Source: MPNO01 sp965205995
GTDB lineage: Bacteria; Pseudomonadota; Alphaproteobacteria; MPNO01
DNA: 64,000 bases
NCBI GenBank assembly: GCA_965205995.1
Contig: OZ242200.1
Span: 1,364,001 to 1,428,000, forward strand
Direction: 5' to 3'
This document shows, piece after piece, positions 11,874-20,261 of this stretch. The position numbers and the translations under genes were made by a program. Position 1 is the first letter of the stretch, and each line of letters opens with the position of its first letter. The notes below the pieces were generated by a model. That model had not been told where the DNA came from. It was given only the letters and a program-made list of their open reading frames with translations, and did no database searches.

Positions 11874-13351
11874 AAACCGCTCCCGCCGGCGATTTCGGCC
11901 GCGATGCGAGCGGCTTGCGCGTTGCTCCGGGCGATCACCATGCCGGCCTCCCGGAGCGCCGCCTCCTGCCGCGAAAGGCATTGGGGGTCGGCGTCGGTGC
12001 CGCAGACCGAACCCACCACGACCGGGCCATCGATGTCGCGGATCGCCGGTACGAGCGCCGCCGCCGGGTCCTCATGCGCGCCATAGCCGAGCACGACGTC
12101 GATCAGGATCGCCGCGGTGTCGGCGGCGGCGGCGGCCGTCCGGATGCGCTCCAGACGGGGGCGGTAATCGATCATCGGGTGCGGCCGCCCCCTTGTGAAG
12201 GCGTCGTCGCCGAGATCGAGCATCAGATGTTCGCCCGCATCGCCGTCGACGGCGTCCCGGGGATCGAGCGGCGCGTTGGAGAGAATCCGGCCGAGCACGG
12301 GCGCAGCGACCGCCTGGGCCTCGTAGCAGAAGGTACCGCCGCTGAAGAGGCCGACGAGGCGGTTCCGTCCGGCCGCGCGCGGCAGCTCCCGGGCATCGTC
12401 GGGGATTGCATTGCCGGTCGCCAGCGCCGCCGCCTCATCGAGCGTGGCCGCGAAACGGATATTGACGGGGAGCGCCGGCGGCGGCGGCGCGCCGATGAAG
12501 CAGGCGATCGCGGGCTTGCCCGCCGCGCCGGCAGCGTCGAGCACGCGGCGCATCACCGCATCGTCCGGCGGCTTCGAGACCAGCACGATGGTCTCGGTGC
12601 GTGCGTCCCCGGCCAGCATCCCGATCGCGCGCAGCGTCGTCGTCCCGCCGACTTCCCGCGAAAGATCGCGCCCGCCGGTGCCGATCGCATGCGAGATGCC
12701 GGCGCCGTAGCGGTCGATCAGGCAGGTGACCTGCTGCAACCCGGTGCCCGACGCCCCGACCGCGCCGATGGCGCCTTCCCGCACCCGGTTGGCGAAGCCG
12801 AGCGGCACCCCGCCGACGATCGCGGTGCCGCAATCCGGGCCCATCAGCAGCCTGCCGCGCGCCTCGGCCTCGCGCTTGAGCGCGACCTCGTCTTCGAGCG
12901 TCACGTTGTCGGAGAACACCATCGCATCGAGCCCGAGCCGGAGCGCCTTCATCGCCTCCGCCGCGGCGTACTCGCCGGGACACGAGATCAGCGCGAGCGT
13001 CGCGTCCGGCGCCGCCTCGCGGGCTTCGGCGAGGCTGCGCGGCCGCCGGGCGTCCGCGCCGAAGACGGGAGCCGGCCGGGTCTCGCCGTCGAGCATCGCC
13101 GCCGCCGCATCGAGGGCATCGGCCAGCGCGTCCCCGTCCTCCCCCTCCATTGCGACCACAAGGTCGTTCGCGCCGGCCTCGATCCGGCCCACGGACACGC
13201 CGTTCTGCGCCAGCATCGCGAGATTGGCGGGGGTCGCCATGACCACCGAGGCGCGGGCGATTCCCGGTCGCGCCTCGAGCGTCGCGGCGAGCCGCATCAG
13301 GGTCACCGAATCGCGGTAGAGACCGCGCCGCAGCAGCGTTTCCGTGGCCAT
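11870..13351 (-). CDS. fdrA: FdrA-like protein (succinyl-CoA synthetase alpha-related)
   Basis: 493 residues, start MATETLLRRGLYRDSVTLM. It resembles E. coli FdrA (AllF), which is related to the CoA-binding and ligase domains of succinyl-CoA synthetase alpha. Family-like features are the SCPGEYAAAEAMKAL segment, the MGPDCGTAIVGGVPLGFAN motif near residue 170, and the GTGGRDLSREVGG loop near residue 220. It is the middle gene of the operon, 9 bases after the amidohydrolase and overlapping the DUF1116 gene by 4 bases. In E. coli FdrA works with YlbE as part of a transcarbamoylase; by analogy this pair may take a carbamoyl-containing acid produced by the ring-opening enzyme. That substrate is inferred. 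Confidence 0.85.
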   Translation of the reverse strand: MATETLLRRGLYRDSVTLMRLAATLEARPGIARASVVMATPANLAMLAQNGVSVGRIEAGANDLVVAMEGEDGDALADALDAAAAMLDGETRPAPVFGADARRPRSLAEAREAAPDATLALISCPGEYAAAEAMKALRLGLDAMVFSDNVTLEDEVALKREAEARGRLLMGPDCGTAIVGGVPLGFANRVREGAIGAVGASGTGLQQVTCLIDRYGAGISHAIGTGGRDLSREVGGTTTLRAIGMLAGDARTETIVLVSKPPDDAVMRRVLDAAGAAGKPAIACFIGAPPPPALPVNIRFAATLDEAAALATGNAIPDDARELPRAAGRNRLVGLFSGGTFCYEAQAVAAPVLGRILSNAPLDPRDAVDGDAGEHLMLDLGDDAFTRGRPHPMIDYRPRLERIRTAAAAADTAAILIDVVLGYGAHEDPAAALVPAIRDIDGPVVVGSVCGTDADPQCLSRQEAALREAGMVIARSNAQAARIAAEIAGGSGL

Positions 13352-13360
13352 CGCGGCGGC

Positions 13361-14470
13361 CTAGGCGCCCACCTTGTCCATGTCGACGATCGCCGCCACC
13401 ATCCCGCCGCCGGCCGGCCCCTGCTGGAGCGCGGCGACCGAGACGAAGACCGCCGGGTCGCCCAGCGCGGCGGACACCACGCCGCCGACCGCCGCCTTGG
13501 TCTGGTGGGTGTGGTGGACGTCGGTGTCGTTGAGCGAGACCAGCCGCTGGCCGCGCAGCCGCCCGCTCGGGTCGGTTTCGCATTTGACGAAGCAGTTGAC
13601 CACCGCATCGCCGAGGTCGGACGGGTGCGGCCGGTCGGAGAGCGGCAGCCCGGCATCGCGGATCGCCCCGTAGATGCCGTCGGTATCGATCGCGTCCCGC
13701 ATCACCGAGTGTCCGACACGGAACCTTCCGCCGGCCCCCTTGCGGTTGCCGACGACGACGATCTGGGCCTCCATCTGCTCGTTGCCGCTGGAGCACGAGG
13801 CGACCGAGGAATAGAGATCGAGATCGCGGCCGATCTGGTCCTCGCGCGGCATCGGGATCTCGCCGAGCGCATGGCCGATGCCGAGCGCCGCGGTGGCGTT
13901 GGCGATCGCCATCGATTCGATGGTCTCCTCGGTGGCGACGGTATGGCCGCGCGACTTCGCCTCGGCGATGCTCTCGACGGTGAGCAGGGGGGATTTGGAC
14001 TGGACGTAGTGGATGTCGGACGCATCCTCGATCCCGGCGTCCTTCATCGCGCGTTCCACCGCGGCGGCGACCTTGAGCACGCCCGCCGGACGGCCGATAT
14101 CCTCGGGCGCGATCGCCTCGGACATGGCGATGCCGACGGCGAGGCGTTCGGCATCGGGGTCGGGATCGGGGTCGTCGATCCGGGCGAACACGTTGATATG
14201 CGGGGCGATGATGCCGGGGCAGCCGCCGGAAAGCGCGATCGGCACCTGCATCGCCGCCTCGCGCCCCCGAACCCCCTCGCGCACCAGGAAATCGCGCAGC
14301 ACGCGGTCGACCAGGATGCGGCCGAAATCGTTGACCCCGCCATTGCCCTCGGTCTTGGCGACCAGGGCGACGATATCGTCGGCGCCGAACCCCTCTTCCG
14401 CCATCGCCGCCTCGATGCCGGCGGTGTCCTGGACATGCTCCATCGGGACCTTGCGGACGACTATGGCCAT
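13361..14470 (-). CDS. Ring-opening amidohydrolase (cyanuric acid hydrolase / barbiturase family)
   Basis: 369 residues from ATG 14470, preceded by GAGAGGAG. The family has three repeated domains, each giving a Ser-Lys pair around one active site. All three are visible here: K39 (AKTEGNGGVNDF) with S81 (ALSGG); K159 (VQSKSPLLT) with S227/S228 (SCSSGNEQ); K296 (FVKCETDPSGRLRGQR) with S344 in the C-terminal AVFVSVAALQQGPAGGG segment. These spacings match cyanuric acid hydrolase. Members open cyanuric acid to carboxybiuret or barbiturate to ureidomalonate. Which substrate applies cannot be read by eye. It heads a three-gene operon with FdrA-like and DUF1116 proteins. Confidence 0.92.
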   Translation of the reverse strand: MAIVVRKVPMEHVQDTAGIEAAMAEEGFGADDIVALVAKTEGNGGVNDFGRILVDRVLRDFLVREGVRGREAAMQVPIALSGGCPGIIAPHINVFARIDDPDPDPDAERLAVGIAMSEAIAPEDIGRPAGVLKVAAAVERAMKDAGIEDASDIHYVQSKSPLLTVESIAEAKSRGHTVATEETIESMAIANATAALGIGHALGEIPMPREDQIGRDLDLYSSVASCSSGNEQMEAQIVVVGNRKGAGGRFRVGHSVMRDAIDTDGIYGAIRDAGLPLSDRPHPSDLGDAVVNCFVKCETDPSGRLRGQRLVSLNDTDVHHTHQTKAAVGGVVSAALGDPAVFVSVAALQQGPAGGGMVAAIVDMDKVGA

Positions 14471-14528
14471 GGCTGCTCCTCTCGCGTTTGGCGATCTGCG
14501 GGGCAACCTAGCAGAGCCGAGACGGCGC

Positions 14529-14557
14529 TTGAATGCAGGCCGGGTGGGCGCTATCTG
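14529..14557 (+). promoter_or_regulatory. Predicted promoter of tRNA-Thr
   Basis: A -35 element TTGAAT (14529-14534), a 17-base spacer and a -10 element TATCTG (14552-14557) sit just upstream of tRNA-Thr. The implied start is about 4 bases before the tRNA 5' end. Consensus match is moderate, spacing is ideal. Confidence 0.45.
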
Positions 14558-14567
14558 TCGTCGGCAT

Positions 14568-14643
14568 GCCGGATTAGCTCAGCTGGTAGAGCGGCTGATT
14601 TGTAATCAGCAGGTCGGCGGTTCGAGCCCGTCATCCGGCACCA
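14568..14643 (+). tRNA. tRNA-Thr (TGT)
   Basis: A 76-nt tRNA on the plus strand. The acceptor stem GCCGGAT pairs with ATCCGGC, CCA is encoded, and the anticodon loop TTTGTAA gives TGT. It is transcribed alone, opposite to the upstream amidohydrolase operon. A truncated gene begins 50 bases downstream. Confidence 0.97.
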
Positions 14644-14692
14644 TCCGCCCTCCTGCCGCCCCGCCGGAGCGCTTTTCGGAATCCTCGCCCCC

Positions 14693-14938
14693 ATGCTGAC
14701 GCCCTATTTCGCCCGCGCCGAGTATATCGGTCTGCTCGACATCTGGACTGCCGGTCGTCCCGGGACGACGGGCTGGTGGCGCAGGATCAAGTCACGGGCG
14801 AATTTCGCGGCGGTCATCACCGGGACGCTCACGGCAGCCGATCTTGCGGAGATGCGGGGCTCGGGCGAGAAGATCCGATCCCGGGTCGAGGCCCGGCGCG
14901 AAGAGTATTTGCGGAGCGGCGCCTCGCGCCCCGCCTAG
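14693..14938 (+). pseudogene. C-terminal fragment of a glutathione S-transferase-like protein
   Basis: An 81-residue open frame resembles only the end of the all-helical C-terminal domain of glutathione S-transferases: LTPYFARAEYIGLLDIW, then a WWRRIKSRANFAAVI segment. The N-terminal thioredoxin-like domain with the glutathione site is missing, and the 50 bases up to the tRNA-Thr gene cannot hold it. The residual frame is therefore most likely a decayed remnant, not a functional enzyme. Its stop overlaps the convergent dehydrogenase stop. Truncation right beside a tRNA gene is compatible with an old integration or deletion at this site, which is inferred. The family call rests on a short, divergent stretch. 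Confidence 0.55.
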
Positions 14939-15825
14939 TCCGCCCGCTCGCCGAGGGAAATCTCGCGCAGCGCGGCGCCGACCGAGACCACGTCCTTGTC
15001 GCCATAGCCCAGCAGGGTGGTGAGCTGGTAGATCTCGCGCGTCGCGCTGGCGAGCAGCGACGGCGACCTGGTGTCGGCGGCGAGCTTGGCGAACAGAGAG
15101 ACGTCCTTGAGCGCGACCTCGGTGGCGAAGAACGGCCCGTCCTCGCCGGTGACGATGCGCTTGGACAGCGCGCCCAGGATGGTGCTCGACGACATGCCGC
15201 TGTCCAGCACCTCGAGGAGCCGGTCGAGATCGACCCCGAGCTTGGTCGCCAGCGCGAAGGTCTCGGCATACATCGCGTGCATGCAGAGCCCGTTGACGTT
15301 GTTGAGCAGCTTGAAAATGTGGCCGGCGCCGACCGGGCCGCAATGGACGAAGCGTTCGGAGACCGCCTCGAAGGCGGGGCGGCAGCTCTCGACGATGTCG
15401 TCGGGGCCGCCCACCAGCAGCACCACCGTGCCCTCCCAGGCGTGCTGCTCCATGCGCAGCATCGGCGCGTCGATCACATGCACCGCACGCGACGCCGCCT
15501 CGGCGGCCAGCTCGCGCGTCACCCCGGGATCGCTGGTCGAGAAGTCGATCAGCACGCTCCCCTCGCGCGCGTTGGCGATCAGCCCGTCCGGCCCCTGATA
15601 GACCGCGCGGGTCGCATCGATGCTCTGCAGGCAGGTGCCGATCGTCGCGGTCGCGGCGCACAGCCCCGCGAGCCCGTTCGCCGGCTTGGCCCCCATGCCG
15701 ACGGCGCGCTCGACCGCCGCCGCGTCGATGTCGAAGACCGAGAGCTCGAACCCGCCCGCCAACAAATTGCGGGCGAGCCCCTTGCCCATGATTCCCGCGC
15801 CGACCAGCCCGAAACTCCGTTCCAC
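14935..15825 (-). CDS. Beta-hydroxyacid dehydrogenase (HIBADH/YihU-like), last gene of the glycine-cleavage operon
   Basis: 296 residues. The N-terminal Rossmann fold has GLVGAGIMGKGLARNLL (NAD(P) motif, residues 6-22), and the C-terminal helical domain has the catalytic lysine in GHIFKLLNNVN near residue 170. The substrate loop is unusual: typical 3-hydroxyisobutyrate or tartronate-semialdehyde reductases have DAPVSGG, but here it reads DAPMLRMEQHAWEG. The arginine aligns with the one in the DVPVGRTSANAITG loop of sulfolactaldehyde reductase YihU. The gene starts 18 bases after gcvPB, so it is probably co-transcribed under the glycine riboswitch. A small aldehyde acid or hydroxyacid linked to glycine/serine metabolism is a reasonable guess; the substrate is unknown. 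Confidence 0.85.
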   Translation of the reverse strand: MERSFGLVGAGIMGKGLARNLLAGGFELSVFDIDAAAVERAVGMGAKPANGLAGLCAATATIGTCLQSIDATRAVYQGPDGLIANAREGSVLIDFSTSDPGVTRELAAEAASRAVHVIDAPMLRMEQHAWEGTVVLLVGGPDDIVESCRPAFEAVSERFVHCGPVGAGHIFKLLNNVNGLCMHAMYAETFALATKLGVDLDRLLEVLDSGMSSSTILGALSKRIVTGEDGPFFATEVALKDVSLFAKLAADTRSPSLLASATREIYQLTTLLGYGDKDVVSVGAALREISLGERAD

Positions 15826-15843
15826 CGTCCTGTCCCCCGTCGA

Positions 15844-17352
15844 TTACTCGGCGGCCTGATCTTCGGTCGCCGGGGGGCGCCAGCGCAAGACCGGGCGGCG
15901 CGCGGCGGCGGTCTCGTCGAAACGGCGGCGCGGCGCTTCGACGGGTGCGGCGTGGAACGCATCCGCCTCGCCCGCCAGCGCGCCTTGGACGATGCTCCGG
16001 AGCGTTGCGATCAAATGGTCGAGGCTTTCGCGGGACTCGGTCTCGGTGGGCTCGAGCAGCAGCGCGCCATGCACCACCAGCGGGAAATAGATCGTCGGCG
16101 GATGATAGCCCTCGTCGATCATCGCCTTGGCGAGGTCGAGCGTGCTCACGCCCGTGTCCTTGAGGAACGCGTCGTCGAACAGCACCTCGTGCATGCATGG
16201 GCCGTCATAGGGCAGGCTCATCAGGTCGGAGAGACCGGCCGAGACGTAGTTGGCGTTGAGCACCGCGTCCGCGGAGGCCTGGCGCAGCCCGTCGATGCCG
16301 TGGCTCAGGATGTAGGCGAGCGCGCGGACGAACATGCCCATCTGGCCGTGGAACCCCTTGACCCGCCCGATGGCGAGCCCGGAAGAGTCGGTCTCGACCA
16401 GCCGGAACCCGTCCGGCCCGCCGACCACGTAGGGGACCGGCGCGTAGGGCGCCAGCGCCTCGCAGAGCGCGATCGGCCCGCTGCCCGGCCCGCCGCCGCC
16501 ATGCGGCGTCGAGAACGTCTTGTGCAGGTTGAGATGCATGCAGTCGATGCCGAGATCGCCGGGCCGCACCCGGCCGACGATGGCGTTGAAATTGGCGCCG
16601 TCGCTGTAGAAATAGGCGCCCGCCTCGTGGACCGCCGCGGCCTGTTCGAGGATCTCGTCCTCGAACAGGCCGCAGGTATTGGGATTGGTCAGCATGAAGG
16701 CGGCGACATCGGTGTCGAGCGCCGTCCTGAGGGCTGCGAGATCGACCCGCCCGCGCGCGTTCAACGGGACCGCGGCGACCTCGTAGCCGCACATCGCGGC
16801 GCTCGCCGGGTTGGTGCCGTGCGCGGAATCCGGCACCAGCACGCGCTTGCGCGCATCGCCCGCCGCCACGTGCGCCGAGCGGATGGTCATCAGCCCGGTC
16901 CATTCGCCATGCGCCCCGGCGGCGGGCGAGAGCGCGATCGCCGGCATACCGGTGAGCGCCCTGAGCCAGGCGGAGAGCCGGTCCATCAGCGCGAGCGCGC
17001 CCTGCACCGTGGATTGGGGCTGCAAAGGGTGGATGTCGGCGAAGCCGGGCAACCGCGCGAGCTTCTCGTTGAGCCGCGGGTTGTGCTTCATCGTGCACGA
17101 GCCGAGCGGGTAGAGGCCGCTGTCGATCGAGTAGTTCTTCTGGCTGAGACGCGTGAAATGGCGCACCACTTGGGGTTCGGAGAGGCCGGGCAGGCCGATC
17201 GGCGCCTCGCGCGCGAGCCCGCCGAGACGGTCGGTTACCGCCGGCGGCTCCGGCAGATCGACGCCTGACCGCCCCTCCGCCCCCTGTTCGAAGATCAGGG
17301 GCTCCTCGAATCGGAGCCCGCGATGGCGGGTGCGGTCCTGGGCGGCGCTCAT
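15844..17352 (-). CDS. gcvPB: Glycine dehydrogenase (decarboxylating) subunit 2, P-protein beta half
   Basis: 502 residues. It forms the glycine-decarboxylating P-protein with GcvPA, moving the aminomethyl group to lipoyl-GcvH. Conserved segments include YPLGSCTMKHNPRLNE near residue 82 and the PLP-binding lysine at about residue 278 in HLNLHKTFSTPHGGGGPGSG. Start and stop overlap with gcvPA as ATGA (17349-17352), so the subunits are made in step. The two-subunit P-protein is found in many bacteria and archaea; others have a single fused chain. Confidence 0.97.
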   Translation of the reverse strand: MSAAQDRTRHRGLRFEEPLIFEQGAEGRSGVDLPEPPAVTDRLGGLAREAPIGLPGLSEPQVVRHFTRLSQKNYSIDSGLYPLGSCTMKHNPRLNEKLARLPGFADIHPLQPQSTVQGALALMDRLSAWLRALTGMPAIALSPAAGAHGEWTGLMTIRSAHVAAGDARKRVLVPDSAHGTNPASAAMCGYEVAAVPLNARGRVDLAALRTALDTDVAAFMLTNPNTCGLFEDEILEQAAAVHEAGAYFYSDGANFNAIVGRVRPGDLGIDCMHLNLHKTFSTPHGGGGPGSGPIALCEALAPYAPVPYVVGGPDGFRLVETDSSGLAIGRVKGFHGQMGMFVRALAYILSHGIDGLRQASADAVLNANYVSAGLSDLMSLPYDGPCMHEVLFDDAFLKDTGVSTLDLAKAMIDEGYHPPTIYFPLVVHGALLLEPTETESRESLDHLIATLRSIVQGALAGEADAFHAAPVEAPRRRFDETAAARRPVLRWRPPATEDQAAE

Positions 17353-18692
17353 CGGAGGGCCTCCCGCAGCGCCGATTCCAGGGCCGCCATCTCGTCCTCG
17401 CCGGTGGTCTCGGTGGCGGCGACCAGCAACAGCGGCACCGCCTCCGCCGCGCCCGGCAGCAGCCGGGACACCGGAACGCCCGCGAGCACGCCCAACTCCG
17501 CGAGTTCGTCGACGACATCGGCGGCGGGCCGGTCGAGACGCATAGTGAACTCGTTGAAAAAGCTCTCGTTAACCACTTCGGCGCCGGGGACGGCGTCGAG
17601 CCGGTCGGCGAGCGTCGCCGCCCTGGCGTGGTTGAGGCGGGCGAGCCGGCAGAACCCCTCCTCGCCGAGCAGGGCCAGATGGATGGTGAAGGCGAGCGCG
17701 CACAGCCCCGAATTTGTGCAGATATTGCTGGTCGATTTCTCGCGCCGGATATGCTGCTCGCGGGTCGCCAGGGTCAGCACCCAGCCGCGCTCGCCGTCGG
17801 CATCCAGCGCCTCGCCCGCCAGGCGTCCCGGCATCTGCCGGACGTGGCGGTCGCGGCAGGCGAACAACCCGACATAGGGTCCGCCGAAGCCGAGCGGATT
17901 GCCGATCGACTTGCCTTCCGCGGCGACGATGTCGGCGCCCATCTCACCGGGGGATTTGAGCGCGCCCAGCGCCACGACCTCGGTGACCGCGGCGATCAGC
18001 ATCGCCCCCGCCTGATGGCACGCCTCGGCGAGCGGCGCGAGGTCGCGCACCCGGCCGAAGAAATCGGGGTATTGCACGACGACGCAGGCGGTCTCCCCGT
18101 CGATCCGCTCGATGAGCCGCTCGGTCCCGTCGAAATCCGGTTCCAGGCAGTCGAGTTCGGCGGAAAGGAATTTGAGCCCGGTTTCCGTCACCTCGCGGTA
18201 GTGGGGGTGGAGCCCGCCGGAAACCAGCACGCGCCGCCGCCTGGTGACCCGGAGCGCCATGTTGACCGCCTCCAGGCAGGAGGTGGCGCCGTCATACATC
18301 GACGCATTGGCGACATCGAGGCCGGCGATCAGCGCGACCTGGGTCTGGAACTCGAACAGCGCCTGCAGGGTTCCCTGCGATATCTCCGGCTGGTAGGGCG
18401 TATACGAGGTGAGGAACTCGCCCCTCTGGATCAGCGCGTCCACGCTCGCCGGAACGTGGTGGCGATAGGCGCCGGCACCGAGGAAGAACGGCGTGCAGCC
18501 GGCGGCAAGGTTGCGTGCGGCGAGCGCTCCGAGCGCGCGCTCGACCTCGATCTCGCCGGCGTGATCGGGCAGGTCGAATACCGGGTCGCGGGCCGCCTCG
18601 GGCACGTCGCGGAACAGGCTGTCGACGGACGCTGCGCCGATCGAGGCGAGCATCGCCCGCCGGTCGGCATCGGTCAGCGGGAGATAGCGCAT
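17349..18692 (-). CDS. gcvPA: Glycine dehydrogenase (decarboxylating) subunit 1, P-protein alpha half
   Basis: 447 residues from ATG 18692 (MRYLPLTDADRRAMLASIG), with GAAAGG upstream. The frame stays open further upstream, but that part belongs to gcvH in another frame. Landmarks are FLGAGAYRHHVPASVD and FLTSYTPYQPEISQGTLQ near residues 70-105, which are family hallmarks, and GKSIGNPLGFGGPYVGLF. It partners with GcvPB, which overlaps it by 4 bases. It follows gcvH by 20 bases in the gcvT-H-PA-PB operon. Confidence 0.96.
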   Translation of the reverse strand: MRYLPLTDADRRAMLASIGAASVDSLFRDVPEAARDPVFDLPDHAGEIEVERALGALAARNLAAGCTPFFLGAGAYRHHVPASVDALIQRGEFLTSYTPYQPEISQGTLQALFEFQTQVALIAGLDVANASMYDGATSCLEAVNMALRVTRRRRVLVSGGLHPHYREVTETGLKFLSAELDCLEPDFDGTERLIERIDGETACVVVQYPDFFGRVRDLAPLAEACHQAGAMLIAAVTEVVALGALKSPGEMGADIVAAEGKSIGNPLGFGGPYVGLFACRDRHVRQMPGRLAGEALDADGERGWVLTLATREQHIRREKSTSNICTNSGLCALAFTIHLALLGEEGFCRLARLNHARAATLADRLDAVPGAEVVNESFFNEFTMRLDRPAADVVDELAELGVLAGVPVSRLLPGAAEAVPLLLVAATETTGEDEMAALESALREALR

Positions 18693-18712
18693 CGCTCGAC
18701 CTTTCGCTGGGG

Positions 18713-19087
18713 TCAGAGGGCGGAAACGAAAGCCCGGTAGGCGGCCTCGTCCAGCAAGTCCTCGACCTCCCCGGGATCGGACATCCTCAGCTTGAGAAAC
18801 CAGCCGCCGCCGGTCGGCTCGCGGTTGACCAGGCCGGGGTCGTCGGTGAGCGGTTCGTTGACTTCGACCACCTCGCCGCTCACCGGCGCACAGACTTCGC
18901 TCGCCGCCTTGACCGATTCGACGACCGCCGCCTCCTCGCCCTGGGCCACCGCCCGGCCGGGCTCGGGAAGCTCGACGAACACCACGTCGCCGAGCTGTTC
19001 CTGCGCGTAGTCGGAGATCCCGATCACCGCGATATCGCCTTCGATGCGAACCCATTCATGGTCTTCGCTGTATCTAAGGTCGGCCAC
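18713..19087 (-). CDS. gcvH: Glycine cleavage system H protein
   Basis: Lipoyl carrier of the glycine cleavage system, 124 residues from a GTG start at 19087 (M/V)ADLRYSEDHEWV. A purine-rich GGGAGGGTAGGG lies just upstream. The lipoylated lysine is K60 in VVESVKAASEV. It starts 4 bases after the gcvT stop. The longer open frame upstream of this GTG is antisense to nothing real and overlaps gcvT, so it was discarded. Confidence 0.96.
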   Translation of the reverse strand: MADLRYSEDHEWVRIEGDIAVIGISDYAQEQLGDVVFVELPEPGRAVAQGEEAAVVESVKAASEVCAPVSGEVVEVNEPLTDDPGLVNREPTGGGWFLKLRMSDPGEVEDLLDEAAYRAFVSAL

Positions 19088-19091
19088 GGCC

Positions 19092-20213
19092 CTACCCTCC
19101 CTTGCCCTTGAAATAACGGTGCGGAACGAACGGCAACGCGGCGATCCGCGCCGGAAGCGGCCGGTCGCGGACCACCGCCTCGACCGCCCGGCCGGCGTCG
19201 CTCGCCGCCGCTGCGACATAGCCCATCGCGACCGGCCCGCCGACGCTCGGCCCGAAGCCGCCGCTGGTGATCTCCCCGATCGTCCTGCCGTCGGTATCCT
19301 GGACCGTTGTATGGGCGCGCGCCGGGGCGCGGCCGTCGGGCAGGATGCCGACGCGGCGGCGGGGCGGACCCGAGGCGAGCTGGTCGAGGATGACGCCGGC
19401 GCCGGGAAAGCCGCCCTCCTCCCGCCGCCGCTTGCCGATGGTCCAGGCGAGCCCGGCCTCGATCGGTGTCGTGGTTCGGTCGATATCCTGGCCGAAGAGG
19501 CAAAGTCCCGCCTCCAGCCTGAGCGTGTCGCGCGCACCGAGCCCGGCCGGCTCGACCCCCGGCAGGTCGAGCAGCATGCGCGCGATCCGTTCGGTGTCTT
19601 CGCCGGGGATCGAGATCTCGAACCCGTCCTCGCCGGTATAGCCGGAACGGGTGACGGCGAGCTTGACGCCATCGACCTCGAAGGGCGCGGCGCTCATGAA
19701 GGGCAGCGCGTCCGCGCCGGGCGCCAGCCGGGCGAGGGCGGACGCCGCGAGCGGGCCCTGGAGCGCGACCAGACCCCGGTCGAGCTCGTCCAGCACGCAC
19801 CCGCCCGGCAGCGCGGCGCGGATATGGGCGATGTCGGCGTCCTTGCAGGCCGCGTTGGCGACGACGAACAGGTAGTCCCCGACATTGGTGACGATGAGGT
19901 CGTCGAGAATGCCCCCGCCCTCGTCGGTCAGCATGGTGTAGCGCATGCGGCCGGGCGCGAGATCGCCGATGTTGCCCGGCACCAGCGCCTCCAGCGCGCG
20001 CGCCCGGCCGCCGCCGCGAATCGTGAGCTGCCCCATATGCGAGACATCGAACAGCGAAGCCGCACTTCGCGTATGCAAATGCTCTTCGATGATCCCGCCG
20101 GCGAATTGGATCGGCATGTCATAGCCGGCGAACGGCGCCATTCTGGCGCCGAGGGCGCGGTGCAGATCGGTCAGCGGTGTCGGCCTTGCAGCCGCGGCCT
20201 GGGGATCGCTCAT
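19092..20213 (-). CDS. gcvT: Glycine cleavage system T protein (aminomethyltransferase)
   Basis: 373 residues. GcvT transfers the methylene group from aminomethyl-lipoyl-GcvH to tetrahydrofolate and releases ammonia. Motifs include FAGYDMPIQFAGGIIEEHLHTR near residue 45 shortened by family norm (FAGYDMPIQ seen), SLFDVSHMGQ, and SGYTGEDGFEISIPGED near residue 195. GGAGGA precedes the ATG by 5 bases. It is the first gene of the operon, directly behind the riboswitch and terminator hairpin. Confidence 0.97.
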   Translation of the reverse strand: MSDPQAAAARPTPLTDLHRALGARMAPFAGYDMPIQFAGGIIEEHLHTRSAASLFDVSHMGQLTIRGGGRARALEALVPGNIGDLAPGRMRYTMLTDEGGGILDDLIVTNVGDYLFVVANAACKDADIAHIRAALPGGCVLDELDRGLVALQGPLAASALARLAPGADALPFMSAAPFEVDGVKLAVTRSGYTGEDGFEISIPGEDTERIARMLLDLPGVEPAGLGARDTLRLEAGLCLFGQDIDRTTTPIEAGLAWTIGKRRREEGGFPGAGVILDQLASGPPRRRVGILPDGRAPARAHTTVQDTDGRTIGEITSGGFGPSVGGPVAMGYVAAAASDAGRAVEAVVRDRPLPARIAALPFVPHRYFKGKGG

Positions 20214-20228
20214 CGGGTCCTCCGACAG

Positions 20229-20256
20229 AAAACGCGCGCGCCAAAAGCGCCGCGCG
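20229..20256 (-). terminator. Intrinsic terminator in the gcvT leader (riboswitch expression platform)
   Basis: On the minus strand a GC hairpin (about 9 bp with one bulged G and a TTTT loop) is followed at once by TTTTC (20229-20232 on the plus strand as AAAA). It lies between the glycine aptamers and the gcvT Shine-Dalgarno. This is where an expression platform is expected, and glycine binding would be expected to prevent termination. The pairing was drawn by eye. Confidence 0.6.
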
Positions 20257-20261
20257 CCCCC

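Noticed and set aside
11915..14605. An 896-codon plus-strand open frame opposite the amidohydrolase and FdrA genes
   Set aside because: Antisense shadow. The minus-strand genes have family motifs, good starts and coupled stops.
14776..17268. An 830-codon plus-strand open frame opposite the dehydrogenase and gcvPB
   Set aside because: Antisense shadow with no motifs.
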